The translations under genes were made by a program, and so were the position numbers. Under the pieces are notes generated by a model. It did not search any database and was not told the DNA's origin. It saw nothing but the letters and a program-made list of their open reading frames with translations. Shown here piece after piece: positions 23,594 to 31,502 of a DNA stretch of 40,703 nt (position 1 is the first letter of the stretch; every line of letters begins with the position of its first letter). The stretch is from an uncultured Fibrobacter sp. (lineage in GTDB: Bacteria > Fibrobacterota > Fibrobacteria > Fibrobacterales > Fibrobacteraceae), in the NCBI GenBank assembly GCA_946407235.1, contig CAMJNF010000006.1, forward strand, positions 1-40,703. Direction: 5' to 3'.

Positions 23594-25693
23594 ATGTTGA
23601 ATAGTTGGATGAATAAATTTGCAATTTGCGCGACGCTCACATTGGCCGCAAGCGCTTTCGCCGTAACCAAACACGGCATTGACTTTGTCGTGGGTGTCGA
23701 TGGCAATTTCAAACAGGCCATCGAAAAAGCAGCAGCATCCGGAGCAAGCGAATCCAAGCGATTCATCATCTTCGTTCCGGACGGGGAATACGACATCACA
23801 AAACTCACTGGTGACGAGCACGGAAAATCGACTTTCAGCCCATCGCACGTTTCTATCATCGGGCAATCCGTAAACAAGACAATCATTTGGAACACGACAA
23901 ATACCGAAGGCATCAGTACAACCGCAACATTATACTTCCCTAATAACAAAGACATGTACATGCAGGACATTACCCTGCAAAACAGAGGCACCTACAATTC
24001 CGGCAACGCCGCACGCCAAGTGGCGCTACAGCAGAACAGCGGTGATAAATTCATTTACAAGAATGTACGCCTCTTGAGTGGACAAGACACTTACTACACC
24101 AAGAGCGGCCGCACTTATTGGGAAGGCGGTGAAATCGATGGCACGGTAGATTTTATCTGCGGTGGCGGCGATATATTCTTTGAAGGCACAAAGCTCGTGA
24201 TGACGAGAAACGGCGGCTACATCACCGCATCGCAAAATCCGGGCACTTGGGGTTATGTTTTCAACAACGCCATCATCGAAGTCAGCAATTCCAGTTTCAA
24301 CAAAACATTCTATTTGGGGCGTTCATGGGGACGCGCGAAAGTCATATACCTCAACACGATTATGCGTGCAGAGCCCAAGGCCGAAGGCTGGGGCCCCGAC
24401 ATGAATTCCGCCCCGCAGATTTTTGCCGAGTACAACAGCAAGAATGCTAACGGGGGCGCCATCAACACAAGCCAACGCAAAACTTACTTTGACGGTGGCA
24501 AAGATGGTTCCACAGCGACGACACTCAAAACTGTTTGGAACGCAAGCGATGCCGCAAAGTACACGCTCAAGAATGTACTTGGCGGTTCCGATAACTGGGA
24601 ACCGAACAAACTCACAGTACAAGTTCAAGCTCCAAAGATTTCACAAGAAGGAGCCAACATCGTATGGAATGATGACGCGAATGCCATCTGCTGGGTCGTT
24701 TTTGTCAACGGCAAGTACCACAGCAACACGACTGCAAATTCTATTGACGTTGGAAACATCGCTGCAAATTCCAAGGTGACCATCCGCGCGGCAAACTCCA
24801 TGGGCGGTCTAGGCGCTTCGTCAAACGAAATCACGGTCCTCGAAGCAAACGTCACCTACTACAGCGCAACCCTCACGCAATCCATCGGCGGCACCGTCAC
24901 CATTTCCCCGAATCGCGAAAAAATCGCAGAAGGAACATCTGTTACCATTACTGCTGAACCAGCTACAGGCTGGAAATTTGCAGGCTGGACAGGCAAAAGC
25001 GCTAATGATGCCGGCAGTGAAAGCACATGGAAAACAACGATGACCAAGGACATCGACATCGGCGCTACATTTGAAGCCAAGGGAACTACAACGTTCCAAG
25101 CCGAAACGGGCATCGTCGATAACGCCATCATCGAAAGCACAAACGCAGGCTTTGCAGGCTCCGGCTACATCAACTTCGGCACTGGGAAATCGAGCGTCAA
25201 GATTCCAGTCTATGTGGAATATCCGGGCGAGTACACCATAGAAATGACTTACGCTAACGGAAGCGGCAAAGCTCGCGATCTCGCTTTCGCGGCCCCGGAA
25301 ACATGCAGCGCAGGAGTTGACGGATGCAAAAGCGCTACCACAGTCTCGTTCGACGCCACCGAAAAATGGACCACATATCAGACAAAAGAATCGACCATCA
25401 CGCTCCCCAAGGGGGCTAGCTACATCACATTCTCAATCGTTAGTGGAAATGACGGTCCAAACCTCGACCAAATTAAACTCACCGAAAAGAACGTCGAAAA
25501 AGAACCGGTCTCCCTTGCAAAAATCAATCGCGTAATAGGCTCCAATTTCGAAACCCGCATTTACAACACAAACGGCAACCAGGTTCGTTATGCTAAAGGA
25601 ATCGCCAGCATGGCAGGCCTTGCCCCAGGAATTTACGTCATAAAGACCTCTGCACAAGGTTATCACAAACAAAAAATTGTTCAAATCCACTAG
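23594..25693 (+). CDS. Secreted pectin methylesterase (CE8), multidomain
   Basis: 699 residues. Signal peptide about 1-23 (ASAFA). The CE8 domain (about 28-320) has GQDTYY with Asp165, GTVDFICG with Asp186 and YLGRSW with Arg243, the two aspartates and arginine of the family. It removes methyl groups from pectin. Next come a fibronectin-III-like segment (about 335-415), an InlB B-repeat-like module (YYSATLTQSIGG...GWKFAGWTG, about 418-495), a CBM35-like module (about 497-630) and a C-terminal tail (GNQVRYAKGIASMAGLAPG, IYVIKTSAQG) resembling type IX secretion sorting tails. The start has GAGG 4 bases upstream; a second ATG five codons later is possible. Demethylated product would suit the neighbouring lyase. 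Confidence 0.92.
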   Translation: MLNSWMNKFAICATLTLAASAFAVTKHGIDFVVGVDGNFKQAIEKAAASGASESKRFIIFVPDGEYDITKLTGDEHGKSTFSPSHVSIIGQSVNKTIIWNTTNTEGISTTATLYFPNNKDMYMQDITLQNRGTYNSGNAARQVALQQNSGDKFIYKNVRLLSGQDTYYTKSGRTYWEGGEIDGTVDFICGGGDIFFEGTKLVMTRNGGYITASQNPGTWGYVFNNAIIEVSNSSFNKTFYLGRSWGRAKVIYLNTIMRAEPKAEGWGPDMNSAPQIFAEYNSKNANGGAINTSQRKTYFDGGKDGSTATTLKTVWNASDAAKYTLKNVLGGSDNWEPNKLTVQVQAPKISQEGANIVWNDDANAICWVVFVNGKYHSNTTANSIDVGNIAANSKVTIRAANSMGGLGASSNEITVLEANVTYYSATLTQSIGGTVTISPNREKIAEGTSVTITAEPATGWKFAGWTGKSANDAGSESTWKTTMTKDIDIGATFEAKGTTTFQAETGIVDNAIIESTNAGFAGSGYINFGTGKSSVKIPVYVEYPGEYTIEMTYANGSGKARDLAFAAPETCSAGVDGCKSATTVSFDATEKWTTYQTKESTITLPKGASYITFSIVSGNDGPNLDQIKLTEKNVEKEPVSLAKINRVIGSNFETRIYNTNGNQVRYAKGIASMAGLAPGIYVIKTSAQGYHKQKIVQIH

Positions 25694-25712
25694 AATTTGT
25701 TAATTTTAGGGT

Positions 25713-26621
25713 ATGCTAGGAATTGAACAGAAAAAAGGAAATGACGATCAGTTATGCGGCAGGATGATTGCCTACGCACGCATTTTGCCATCCCCAGACG
25801 CCGACCCCGGTGAAACTCCGTTTGACGACATGATCAAAAACGGTCTTTTGACATTGGAAGGCGATTTCCGTCAAGCCGAGCACCAACCAAGCCGCCGAGA
25901 AGTCAACAAAGCCGTTGACGCGAAGTTCAACAATTTCCTCAAAACAATGGAAGAGAATGGTGTTGAGCTTCCAGAAAATGTAGACGTGGACGCCATGCGC
26001 GAACGGCTCCATGAACTTTCGAACATGGAAGTGATTCCAATTCCAGCACGCATCGGAAATTTCGCCAACGAAGAAGACATTCTCAAAGAAGATGCCGACA
26101 TCTATTTCATTGGTGAATTTATCGGAGCCAATCAAGCTCACTATTGCCTCACAACGCTCCCGATTTATTACCAAGCCAAGTATCGCGAACAAGCAAAACG
26201 TCGCGAAATGGACATGCTCAACGAAGTGCTTACGCAATTCGAAGAAGGCGATTTCGTCAATACCGAAGAAATCCAGAAAGATTCCGAAGAGCTTTTCCCG
26301 AAGGGCCTTACGCTCAACACGTTCATGGGCGATCTCTCGAAACTTCTCAACGTGCGCGTGATTCCTTTTTTACTCGCATGCGAATCGGACAGCGAATACG
26401 AATCACAGATTCAGCTTTTCTACGCGTTCATGAAAGGCTATCCCGATCAGAAGGATATCAAAAGAATCGACAAGGCATTAAGGGAACTCCGCAAGCAAAG
26501 CGATTCCATCGAAGCACGCAACTTGCTTGAACTCAGCTGCAAGCGAATCAACGCCATTTACAACGAAGATTCACAACTTGCAAGCGAACTTTCAAAGCAA
26601 ATCGAAACAATGGATCAATAA
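25713..26621 (+). CDS. Hypothetical acidic protein, family not recognised
   Basis: 302 residues, rich in Glu and Asp, with no signal peptide or membrane segment, so probably cytoplasmic. It is largely helical by composition: the segments KYREQAKRREMDMLNEVL and IDKALRELRKQSDS look like amphipathic helices, perhaps coiled coil. No motif or family was recognised. It begins 19 bases after the pectin methylesterase but has its own TAATTT element 6 bases before the ATG, so it may be a separate near-leaderless unit. A clear terminator follows at 26627. The intact frame with normal codon use supports a real gene. Confidence 0.75.
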   Translation: MLGIEQKKGNDDQLCGRMIAYARILPSPDADPGETPFDDMIKNGLLTLEGDFRQAEHQPSRREVNKAVDAKFNNFLKTMEENGVELPENVDVDAMRERLHELSNMEVIPIPARIGNFANEEDILKEDADIYFIGEFIGANQAHYCLTTLPIYYQAKYREQAKRREMDMLNEVLTQFEEGDFVNTEEIQKDSEELFPKGLTLNTFMGDLSKLLNVRVIPFLLACESDSEYESQIQLFYAFMKGYPDQKDIKRIDKALRELRKQSDSIEARNLLELSCKRINAIYNEDSQLASELSKQIETMDQ

Positions 26622-26626
26622 ATTTT

Positions 26627-26653
26627 AAGGCCCGCAAACAAGCGGACCTTTTT
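26627..26653 (+). terminator. Terminator of the hypothetical gene at 25713
   Basis: AAGGCCCGC and GCGGACCTT form a stem with one mismatch around a 5-6 base loop, followed by TTTTT, 5 bases after the stop codon. Confidence 0.75.
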
Positions 26654-26688
26654 CATATTCAAATCATTCAGCGGGGCATCGCAAAAGA

Positions 26689-28158
26689 TTATTCTTTCAC
26701 AAGGAATCCTGCAACCGATTTTTCTCGGATAAAGGTTTTCTTCGCAACATCCTGAACATCAGCGACATTTACTTTATCCAAGTTGTCAGCCCAGTTGAGG
26801 AAGAGTCGATAATCTCCATAGACTTCGTACCAACCGAGCATGGTAGCCACGTTTTCCATATCTGTCAAGTTGCGGACAAGCCCTGCATAAGCACGGTTTT
26901 TAACCTTCTGGAATTCGCGCTCGCTCACTTGTTCTTTCTTGAGCTTTTCAAGTTCTTCCCATACGATGCTTTCGACTTTTGCGCGGTCGGCATTCGGACG
27001 AAGACTTACACGGACAGAGAATTCAGAGATATATTTGTTCGGGCTGTTGCTTGCGCTTACGCCTACTGCAAGTTTTTCTTCTTCGACAAGGCGCTTATAG
27101 AGCCTACCGGAACGACCATTCAATACACCTTCGGCAATGTCAAGCGCATAAAGAGTGCTATCGCCCACAGCCGGAGTTTTGAATACGAGCGTATAAAGGT
27201 TCGGCGCATCCTTACGTTTTACAACCAAGCGCTTTTCGCCAGCCTGCTCCGGATCACGAACGGTAAGCGCGGGAAACGCATCACCCGTCGGAATCGGTCC
27301 AAAATACTTCTTGATTAGCGACATCGTTTCAAGCGTGTCCAAATCACCAGCCATAACGAGAATTGCATTACGCGGCTTGTAATACTTGCGATAATGTTCA
27401 TCGGCCTGTTCGCGTGTCAAGTTATCAATATCGCTCGGCCAGCCAATGGTCGGCACGCGGTACGGGAACGCTTCATAAATCATAGAATTGAGAGTCTCGT
27501 AAAAACGACCCGTCGGGCGGTCGTCATAGCGCATGCGACGTTCTTCACGCACAACCGAGCGTTCAGAGTAGAACTCGCGCAACACCGCATTCTGCATACG
27601 GTCCGATTCAAGCCACATGAAAAGTTCAATCTTGTTCTTGGGAAGCGTGACCGTATAAGCCGTCAGCAGATCGCTTGTAAAAGCATTGAGCCCTGTGCCA
27701 CCGGCAGCTTGGTAAGCACCCCAAAGTTCATCCTTCACAAAAATCTTGCGGTGTTCGTTCAATATGGAATCGTGTTCCGCAGTCAGTTTCTTGATGAGAG
27801 CCGTATCGTTCGCCAGCTTTGCCGAACGAATCAAAGCCTGCAAAGAATCCTGGGTCGCCATGAACTTGGCATCGGCAATGCTGTCCGAGATTCCGACCTT
27901 TTTAGTGCCCTTAAACAGCTCATGTTCCAAAATATGAGCAAGTCCCGACTTTCCCGGAACTTCATGAACAGAACCTGTTACGTAAAACAAGCGGAAACTC
28001 ACTGTAGGAGCTTGATTATTGGGGTACAAAAGTACCGTGAGCCCATTATCCAGAACTTCTTTATGAATTGGCAGATTTACAGCCGCCATGGACGTTCCAG
28101 CAAGCAAAGCCGGAACCATCGCGCAACATAATGCAATACGAACAAAAAGATTTTTCAT
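26689..28158 (-). CDS. Exported M16 family zinc peptidase
   Basis: 489 residues from ATG 28158; a TTG three codons earlier is less likely. Signal peptide about 1-25 (TSMAA). The inverted zinc motif HILEH is at 75-79 with a downstream glutamate region (YSERSVVREERRMRYDD). The C-terminal M16_C domain includes PRNAILVMAGDLD. There is a helical insertion of about 60 residues after the zinc motif. This is the short, single-pair type of M16 protein that degrades peptides in the periplasm; such proteins often work with an inactive partner, but no partner gene is adjacent. TAAATT lies 7 bases before the ATG, a near-leaderless promoter. Confidence 0.85.
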   Translation of the reverse strand: MKNLFVRIALCCAMVPALLAGTSMAAVNLPIHKEVLDNGLTVLLYPNNQAPTVSFRLFYVTGSVHEVPGKSGLAHILEHELFKGTKKVGISDSIADAKFMATQDSLQALIRSAKLANDTALIKKLTAEHDSILNEHRKIFVKDELWGAYQAAGGTGLNAFTSDLLTAYTVTLPKNKIELFMWLESDRMQNAVLREFYSERSVVREERRMRYDDRPTGRFYETLNSMIYEAFPYRVPTIGWPSDIDNLTREQADEHYRKYYKPRNAILVMAGDLDTLETMSLIKKYFGPIPTGDAFPALTVRDPEQAGEKRLVVKRKDAPNLYTLVFKTPAVGDSTLYALDIAEGVLNGRSGRLYKRLVEEEKLAVGVSASNSPNKYISEFSVRVSLRPNADRAKVESIVWEELEKLKKEQVSEREFQKVKNRAYAGLVRNLTDMENVATMLGWYEVYGDYRLFLNWADNLDKVNVADVQDVAKKTFIREKSVAGFLVKE

Positions 28159-28193
28159 ATAAAACAATTTAGATATTTTTCAAAAAAAATATG

Positions 28194-28224
28194 CACTGGA
28201 TCCTTCACTCCGTTCAGGATGACG
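28194..28224 (+). repeat. GGATCC-family dispersed repeat (short copy)
   Basis: CACTGGATCCTTCACTCC is followed by GTTCAGGATGACG. It is the shortest copy in the window and lies in the promoter region of the M16 gene. Confidence 0.65.
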
Positions 28225-28290
28225 GTACAAAAGAATGGCGTTTTCAAAAACCCCAAGCCCAATGACGGTACAAAAGAACGACATTTTCAA
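28219..28290 (+). repeat. 29-base direct repeat
   Basis: ATGACGGTACAAAAGAA followed by a variable 5-base stretch and TTTTCAA occurs at 28219-28247 and 28262-28290, with 26 of 29 bases identical. The first copy overlaps the end of the GGATCC element. Confidence 0.65.
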
Positions 28291-28313
28291 GACTTAAGCC
28301 GAAATGCCCCTAT

Positions 28314-28335
28314 AAAAAAAGGGGCTTACGCCCCT
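28314..28335 (-). terminator. Terminator of the M6 protease gene
   Basis: On the minus strand AGGGGC, a GTAA loop and GCCCCT form a stem followed by seven T, 4 bases after the stop codon. Confidence 0.85.
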
Positions 28336-28339
28336 GATT

Positions 28340-30499
28340 TTACTTTAAACGGATTTTCTTCGTTTTTACTAGCTGACCGCCAGATTCAAGCGTCACTATC
28401 ACGAACGATTTTCCGCGCAGAGCATCCATATGGATTTCGCAATACTTATCGGCAAATTGTTCTCTCATCAGAAGCGAGCCGTTGGCATCAAACAAATTGA
28501 CCGTCTTACGCCCTTCCATATTGGCATTCACTTTCAGAATTCTATCCGTTACGGAGAATTGAATCCCAGATATAGCATGTCTTCTTTCGGCCATTATGAC
28601 TTGATCAGAGGAACTCGATTCAACAGACGAACTAGAAGAAATTGCTGAAGACGAAGAACGCCTTCTCGAACTGCTAGACTTCACGGAGCTACTAGAAGCA
28701 ACCGATGAAGAGCTTACGCTAGAGGACGATGTCGTTTTACTCGACGATGACACAACCTTACTTGACGAAGACGCCACCTTGCTTGAAGAAGACGCCACCT
28801 TGCTTGAAGAAGACTTCGCAGAACTCGAAGATAAAACCGGAGCCACTCGATTTCCGCGAGTTTCGAATTCCACATGGTCATCAACGATTTTAATATCATA
28901 GATTTCAAGTCCAAGGCTATCGCCACTCCATGTCACAAAGCCATTAAAGCGATTAACGCTTTTCGTCGGGAACGCATCGTATTGAGCGCTATAGCCATCG
29001 GCTTTGCCATCAGCTTCAACCAAATCGACACGCATCGGATCCGAAGTGTTGACTTCGTTGTACATCCAAGAATACCTGTCATAATTGATGTGCCAAATCA
29101 ACATTCCCTGATTCGGAAGGCCTTCGTCAAAATCTTTTTTCAGACGAAAATCGACAAAGTAATATTCATTATCGTTTTTTGATGTCAATACAAGACCATC
29201 ATTTTCTTGGATAGCCTTTAAAATAAAAGTCGTATCCAAAATTTCCAAACGCCGCGGTTCAAGCCAACCCAAGCTAAAGCGTTCAAAAGCAGACAAATTC
29301 GCAGGCGAGCAAGACGTTGACATATACTTATTTTGCGGGCAATTGTAAGAGCCAGCATCCATCAAGTCCCAACTTCCCGGCGTATAACGAACCTTCGTGC
29401 GTGAGTCATTGACGTTGACATCATAATGGTCCTGCAAGCCAAGGACGTGGCTAAACTCATGGCAGAACGTTCCAATGCCATTTAACGCATCTGTACTTTT
29501 ACGATACAAATACGCCTGACCATCAATTTCTGGAGAGCAAGCATAACGGAACATGGACATATTGCGTGTAAGGCGCTTGCTTACATTGTAGGAATGCGGC
29601 CAAATGGCGGTTTGCACATCGGTATCTGCCGAACCGACACCCGCATAAATCATGTAGACAAAATCAACAACCCGATCGTTGTCACTATCATAAGGCGTAA
29701 AATCGACACCAGCCGCTACAAGAGAATCCATCGCTTCGCTAATAGCATTGACAGCACCTGCTGCTATGTTATTGGGATCAACCGCAGCACCATAGGAATC
29801 GCGTTTACCCTTAAGCGTTACAGGTCCAAACACATCAAACGTAGGGCGGTATTTTCCAGAAGAATTCAAAATAAAGAAGTCTCTGGCGCTGCCTTTCATA
29901 AAATAATTTGAATAGCCTTCTTTATTGAGGAAATCGTTGTATTCCTCATTGGCGTTATCACGCTTGAACTTTACATCACTAAACTGGACAAGGACAACAA
30001 GCCCGCGAACATCGCCTTCTTTTTTAACAGAATTCAAAGATGGTCGAGTTGGGGTATTGGTATTTTTGGTTCCTCCGCCACCCCCCCAAGCATTGGCCTG
30101 CATGGGAGACGAGGACCGAAGCATCTGGGGTTCGGTTTCGCGTTGCTCTTCAAGCTGTTTTAGGCGTTTTTCGCGGAATTTTTCAAGAATTTCACGAGAA
30201 TTGCGTTTTTTCAGGAAATTTCGCTCTTTTTCACTACGTTTGGACTTGGCATGGACTCTCATCCCTGTCTTTTTGCCATGTTCGTCAGCATAGTTCCAAT
30301 AACCGCTGGAATCGCGCACCACAAGCACGCTATCTTCACCCGTAATTGTATAATTAAAGCGTTCGTTCCCAACCTTCCGAATCTGCACTACAGAGCCATC
30401 CGGCTGCGTTGAATTGATCAAAAACGGAGCTGCTTTAATAGCCCACGCCGAAACGACTCCAAATAAAGAGGCGACAAAAAAGTATTTCCCAAATCTCAT
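28340..30499 (-). CDS. Secreted M6 family metalloprotease (immune inhibitor A-like)
   Basis: 719 residues. Signal peptide about 1-20 (VVSAWA). A propeptide-like region (about 25-160), rich in Arg/Lys/Glu, contains a possible coiled coil. The catalytic domain (about 160-560) has the zinc motif HEFSHVLGLQDHYD from His347 and a Met-turn segment SWDLMDAGSYN. Then come a poly-serine linker (about 562-640, SSSSKVA units) and a C-terminal beta tail (VNLFDANGSLLMREQF) like the sorting-type tails of the other secreted enzymes here. It should degrade proteins outside the cell. TATGTT lies 6 bases before the ATG within CCATAAA/TTTATGG inverted arms (30501-30522). The linker DNA is a young-looking tandem repeat. 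Confidence 0.9.
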   Translation of the reverse strand: MRFGKYFFVASLFGVVSAWAIKAAPFLINSTQPDGSVVQIRKVGNERFNYTITGEDSVLVVRDSSGYWNYADEHGKKTGMRVHAKSKRSEKERNFLKKRNSREILEKFREKRLKQLEEQRETEPQMLRSSSPMQANAWGGGGGTKNTNTPTRPSLNSVKKEGDVRGLVVLVQFSDVKFKRDNANEEYNDFLNKEGYSNYFMKGSARDFFILNSSGKYRPTFDVFGPVTLKGKRDSYGAAVDPNNIAAGAVNAISEAMDSLVAAGVDFTPYDSDNDRVVDFVYMIYAGVGSADTDVQTAIWPHSYNVSKRLTRNMSMFRYACSPEIDGQAYLYRKSTDALNGIGTFCHEFSHVLGLQDHYDVNVNDSRTKVRYTPGSWDLMDAGSYNCPQNKYMSTSCSPANLSAFERFSLGWLEPRRLEILDTTFILKAIQENDGLVLTSKNDNEYYFVDFRLKKDFDEGLPNQGMLIWHINYDRYSWMYNEVNTSDPMRVDLVEADGKADGYSAQYDAFPTKSVNRFNGFVTWSGDSLGLEIYDIKIVDDHVEFETRGNRVAPVLSSSSAKSSSSKVASSSSKVASSSSKVVSSSSKTTSSSSVSSSSVASSSSVKSSSSRRRSSSSAISSSSSVESSSSDQVIMAERRHAISGIQFSVTDRILKVNANMEGRKTVNLFDANGSLLMREQFADKYCEIHMDALRGKSFVIVTLESGGQLVKTKKIRLK
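28771..28812 (-). repeat. 21-base tandem repeat in the serine linker
   Basis: Two identical 21-base units (28771-28791, 28792-28812) encode SSSSKVA-type heptads; a diverged third copy precedes at about 28750-28770. Identity at silent positions points to recent duplication. Confidence 0.75.
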
Positions 30500-30617
30500 A
30501 CCATAAACATATACTTTTATGGGAGAATTGCTTTAAATTATATGTTAATTTTACGCTTTTTCCGTTGACAGAAAGCCAATAACCGACAACAATCACACAA
30601 AAAAACGGAACAAATCC

Positions 30618-31502
30618 TTACATTTTGGACATGGCAAGCAAAACGGCACCACCAAGAATGACCATGGTCGCAATAGCAAGCTTAATCCTTTCCGGTTTTG
30701 TAGGGTATTCGTGGAAGACGACAACGCCCCAAAGCAAGTTGACCAACAAGTTCAACTGCGTCAGCGGATAACCGACAGCATAGCCCAAGGCGCCATTGGT
30801 ATCAATCGCCCAAAAACAACCATGCTGCCCGACCATCCACAAGAGGCCCATACAAACGGAGACAAGCGAAGGGGCGACACGATACTCATAAAGTGCACGG
30901 CGTTTGATGCACAAAATCAAGACAAGCAATTCCGCGGCGATAAAAATTCCAATCGTGAAGGAGCTCATGAATTCGAGTAAAGGAATTTCAGCAAACTTGT
31001 AAGGAATGAGAAACAAGCCGAAAACAGCCCCCGCCAAAAGCGAGCGCCAGTTTTTGAATAAATTTCCTTGAGGAGGAGCAAGCAGTTTTAGCCCCAAAAG
31101 TAACATCAAAATCGCAGGAATCGAGAAATAAAGCAATGTCGCTTCAGAAAAAATCAGTACACCGCTCAAAAACGATGCAAGGATGCTCATTCCCATAGAG
31201 CGCACACCAGCACCCGTCAAATCTTCGGTTTGCACGGCCCAAAAGCAGAACGCTCCGCCAAGCACCCAAAGAAAGCCGCAAAGAATTCCCACAGGTTGCA
31301 CGCAAAAAGAATTTGTCAAAAGCGAGACGACAAGTTCACCAACAACGGCTCCCACCGCCACACAAGAAAGATAAGCCCAAGACGAAAACTTCGGCCATAC
31401 CTTTAGCGGAACCATGTAAGTACCAAATGCCAAAATGGCAAGAACAACGCCGATATAGCTATTTCCCAATGCAGAACCCCGCAAAAATCTTTTGTAAAAC
31501 AT
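30618..31502 (-). CDS. GRP-family (DMT superfamily) sugar transporter
   Basis: 294 residues with about 10 membrane helices and very few charges between them. The first helix reads GVVLAILAFGTYMVPLKVW and the end reads HEYPTKPERIKLAIATMVILGG, the pattern of glucose/ribose uptake proteins of the GRP family (GlcU/RbsU/RhaT-like). It would import a sugar at the inner membrane. The ATG start overlaps the end of mnmE by 44 bases. A TTG at 31469 is an alternative: it is preceded by GCGGGG at 7 bases and gives a more typical N-terminus beginning at GNSYIG. Either way translation is coupled to mnmE. The sugar is not known. Confidence 0.75.
   Translation of the reverse strand: MFYKRFLRGSALGNSYIGVVLAILAFGTYMVPLKVWPKFSSWAYLSCVAVGAVVGELVVSLLTNSFCVQPVGILCGFLWVLGGAFCFWAVQTEDLTGAGVRSMGMSILASFLSGVLIFSEATLLYFSIPAILMLLLGLKLLAPPQGNLFKNWRSLLAGAVFGLFLIPYKFAEIPLLEFMSSFTIGIFIAAELLVLILCIKRRALYEYRVAPSLVSVCMGLLWMVGQHGCFWAIDTNGALGYAVGYPLTQLNLLVNLLWGVVVFHEYPTKPERIKLAIATMVILGGAVLLAMSKM

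Noticed and set aside
28766-28812. Tandem repeat as a CRISPR candidate
   Set aside because: The units are contiguous, without spacers, and encode serine heptads in frame.
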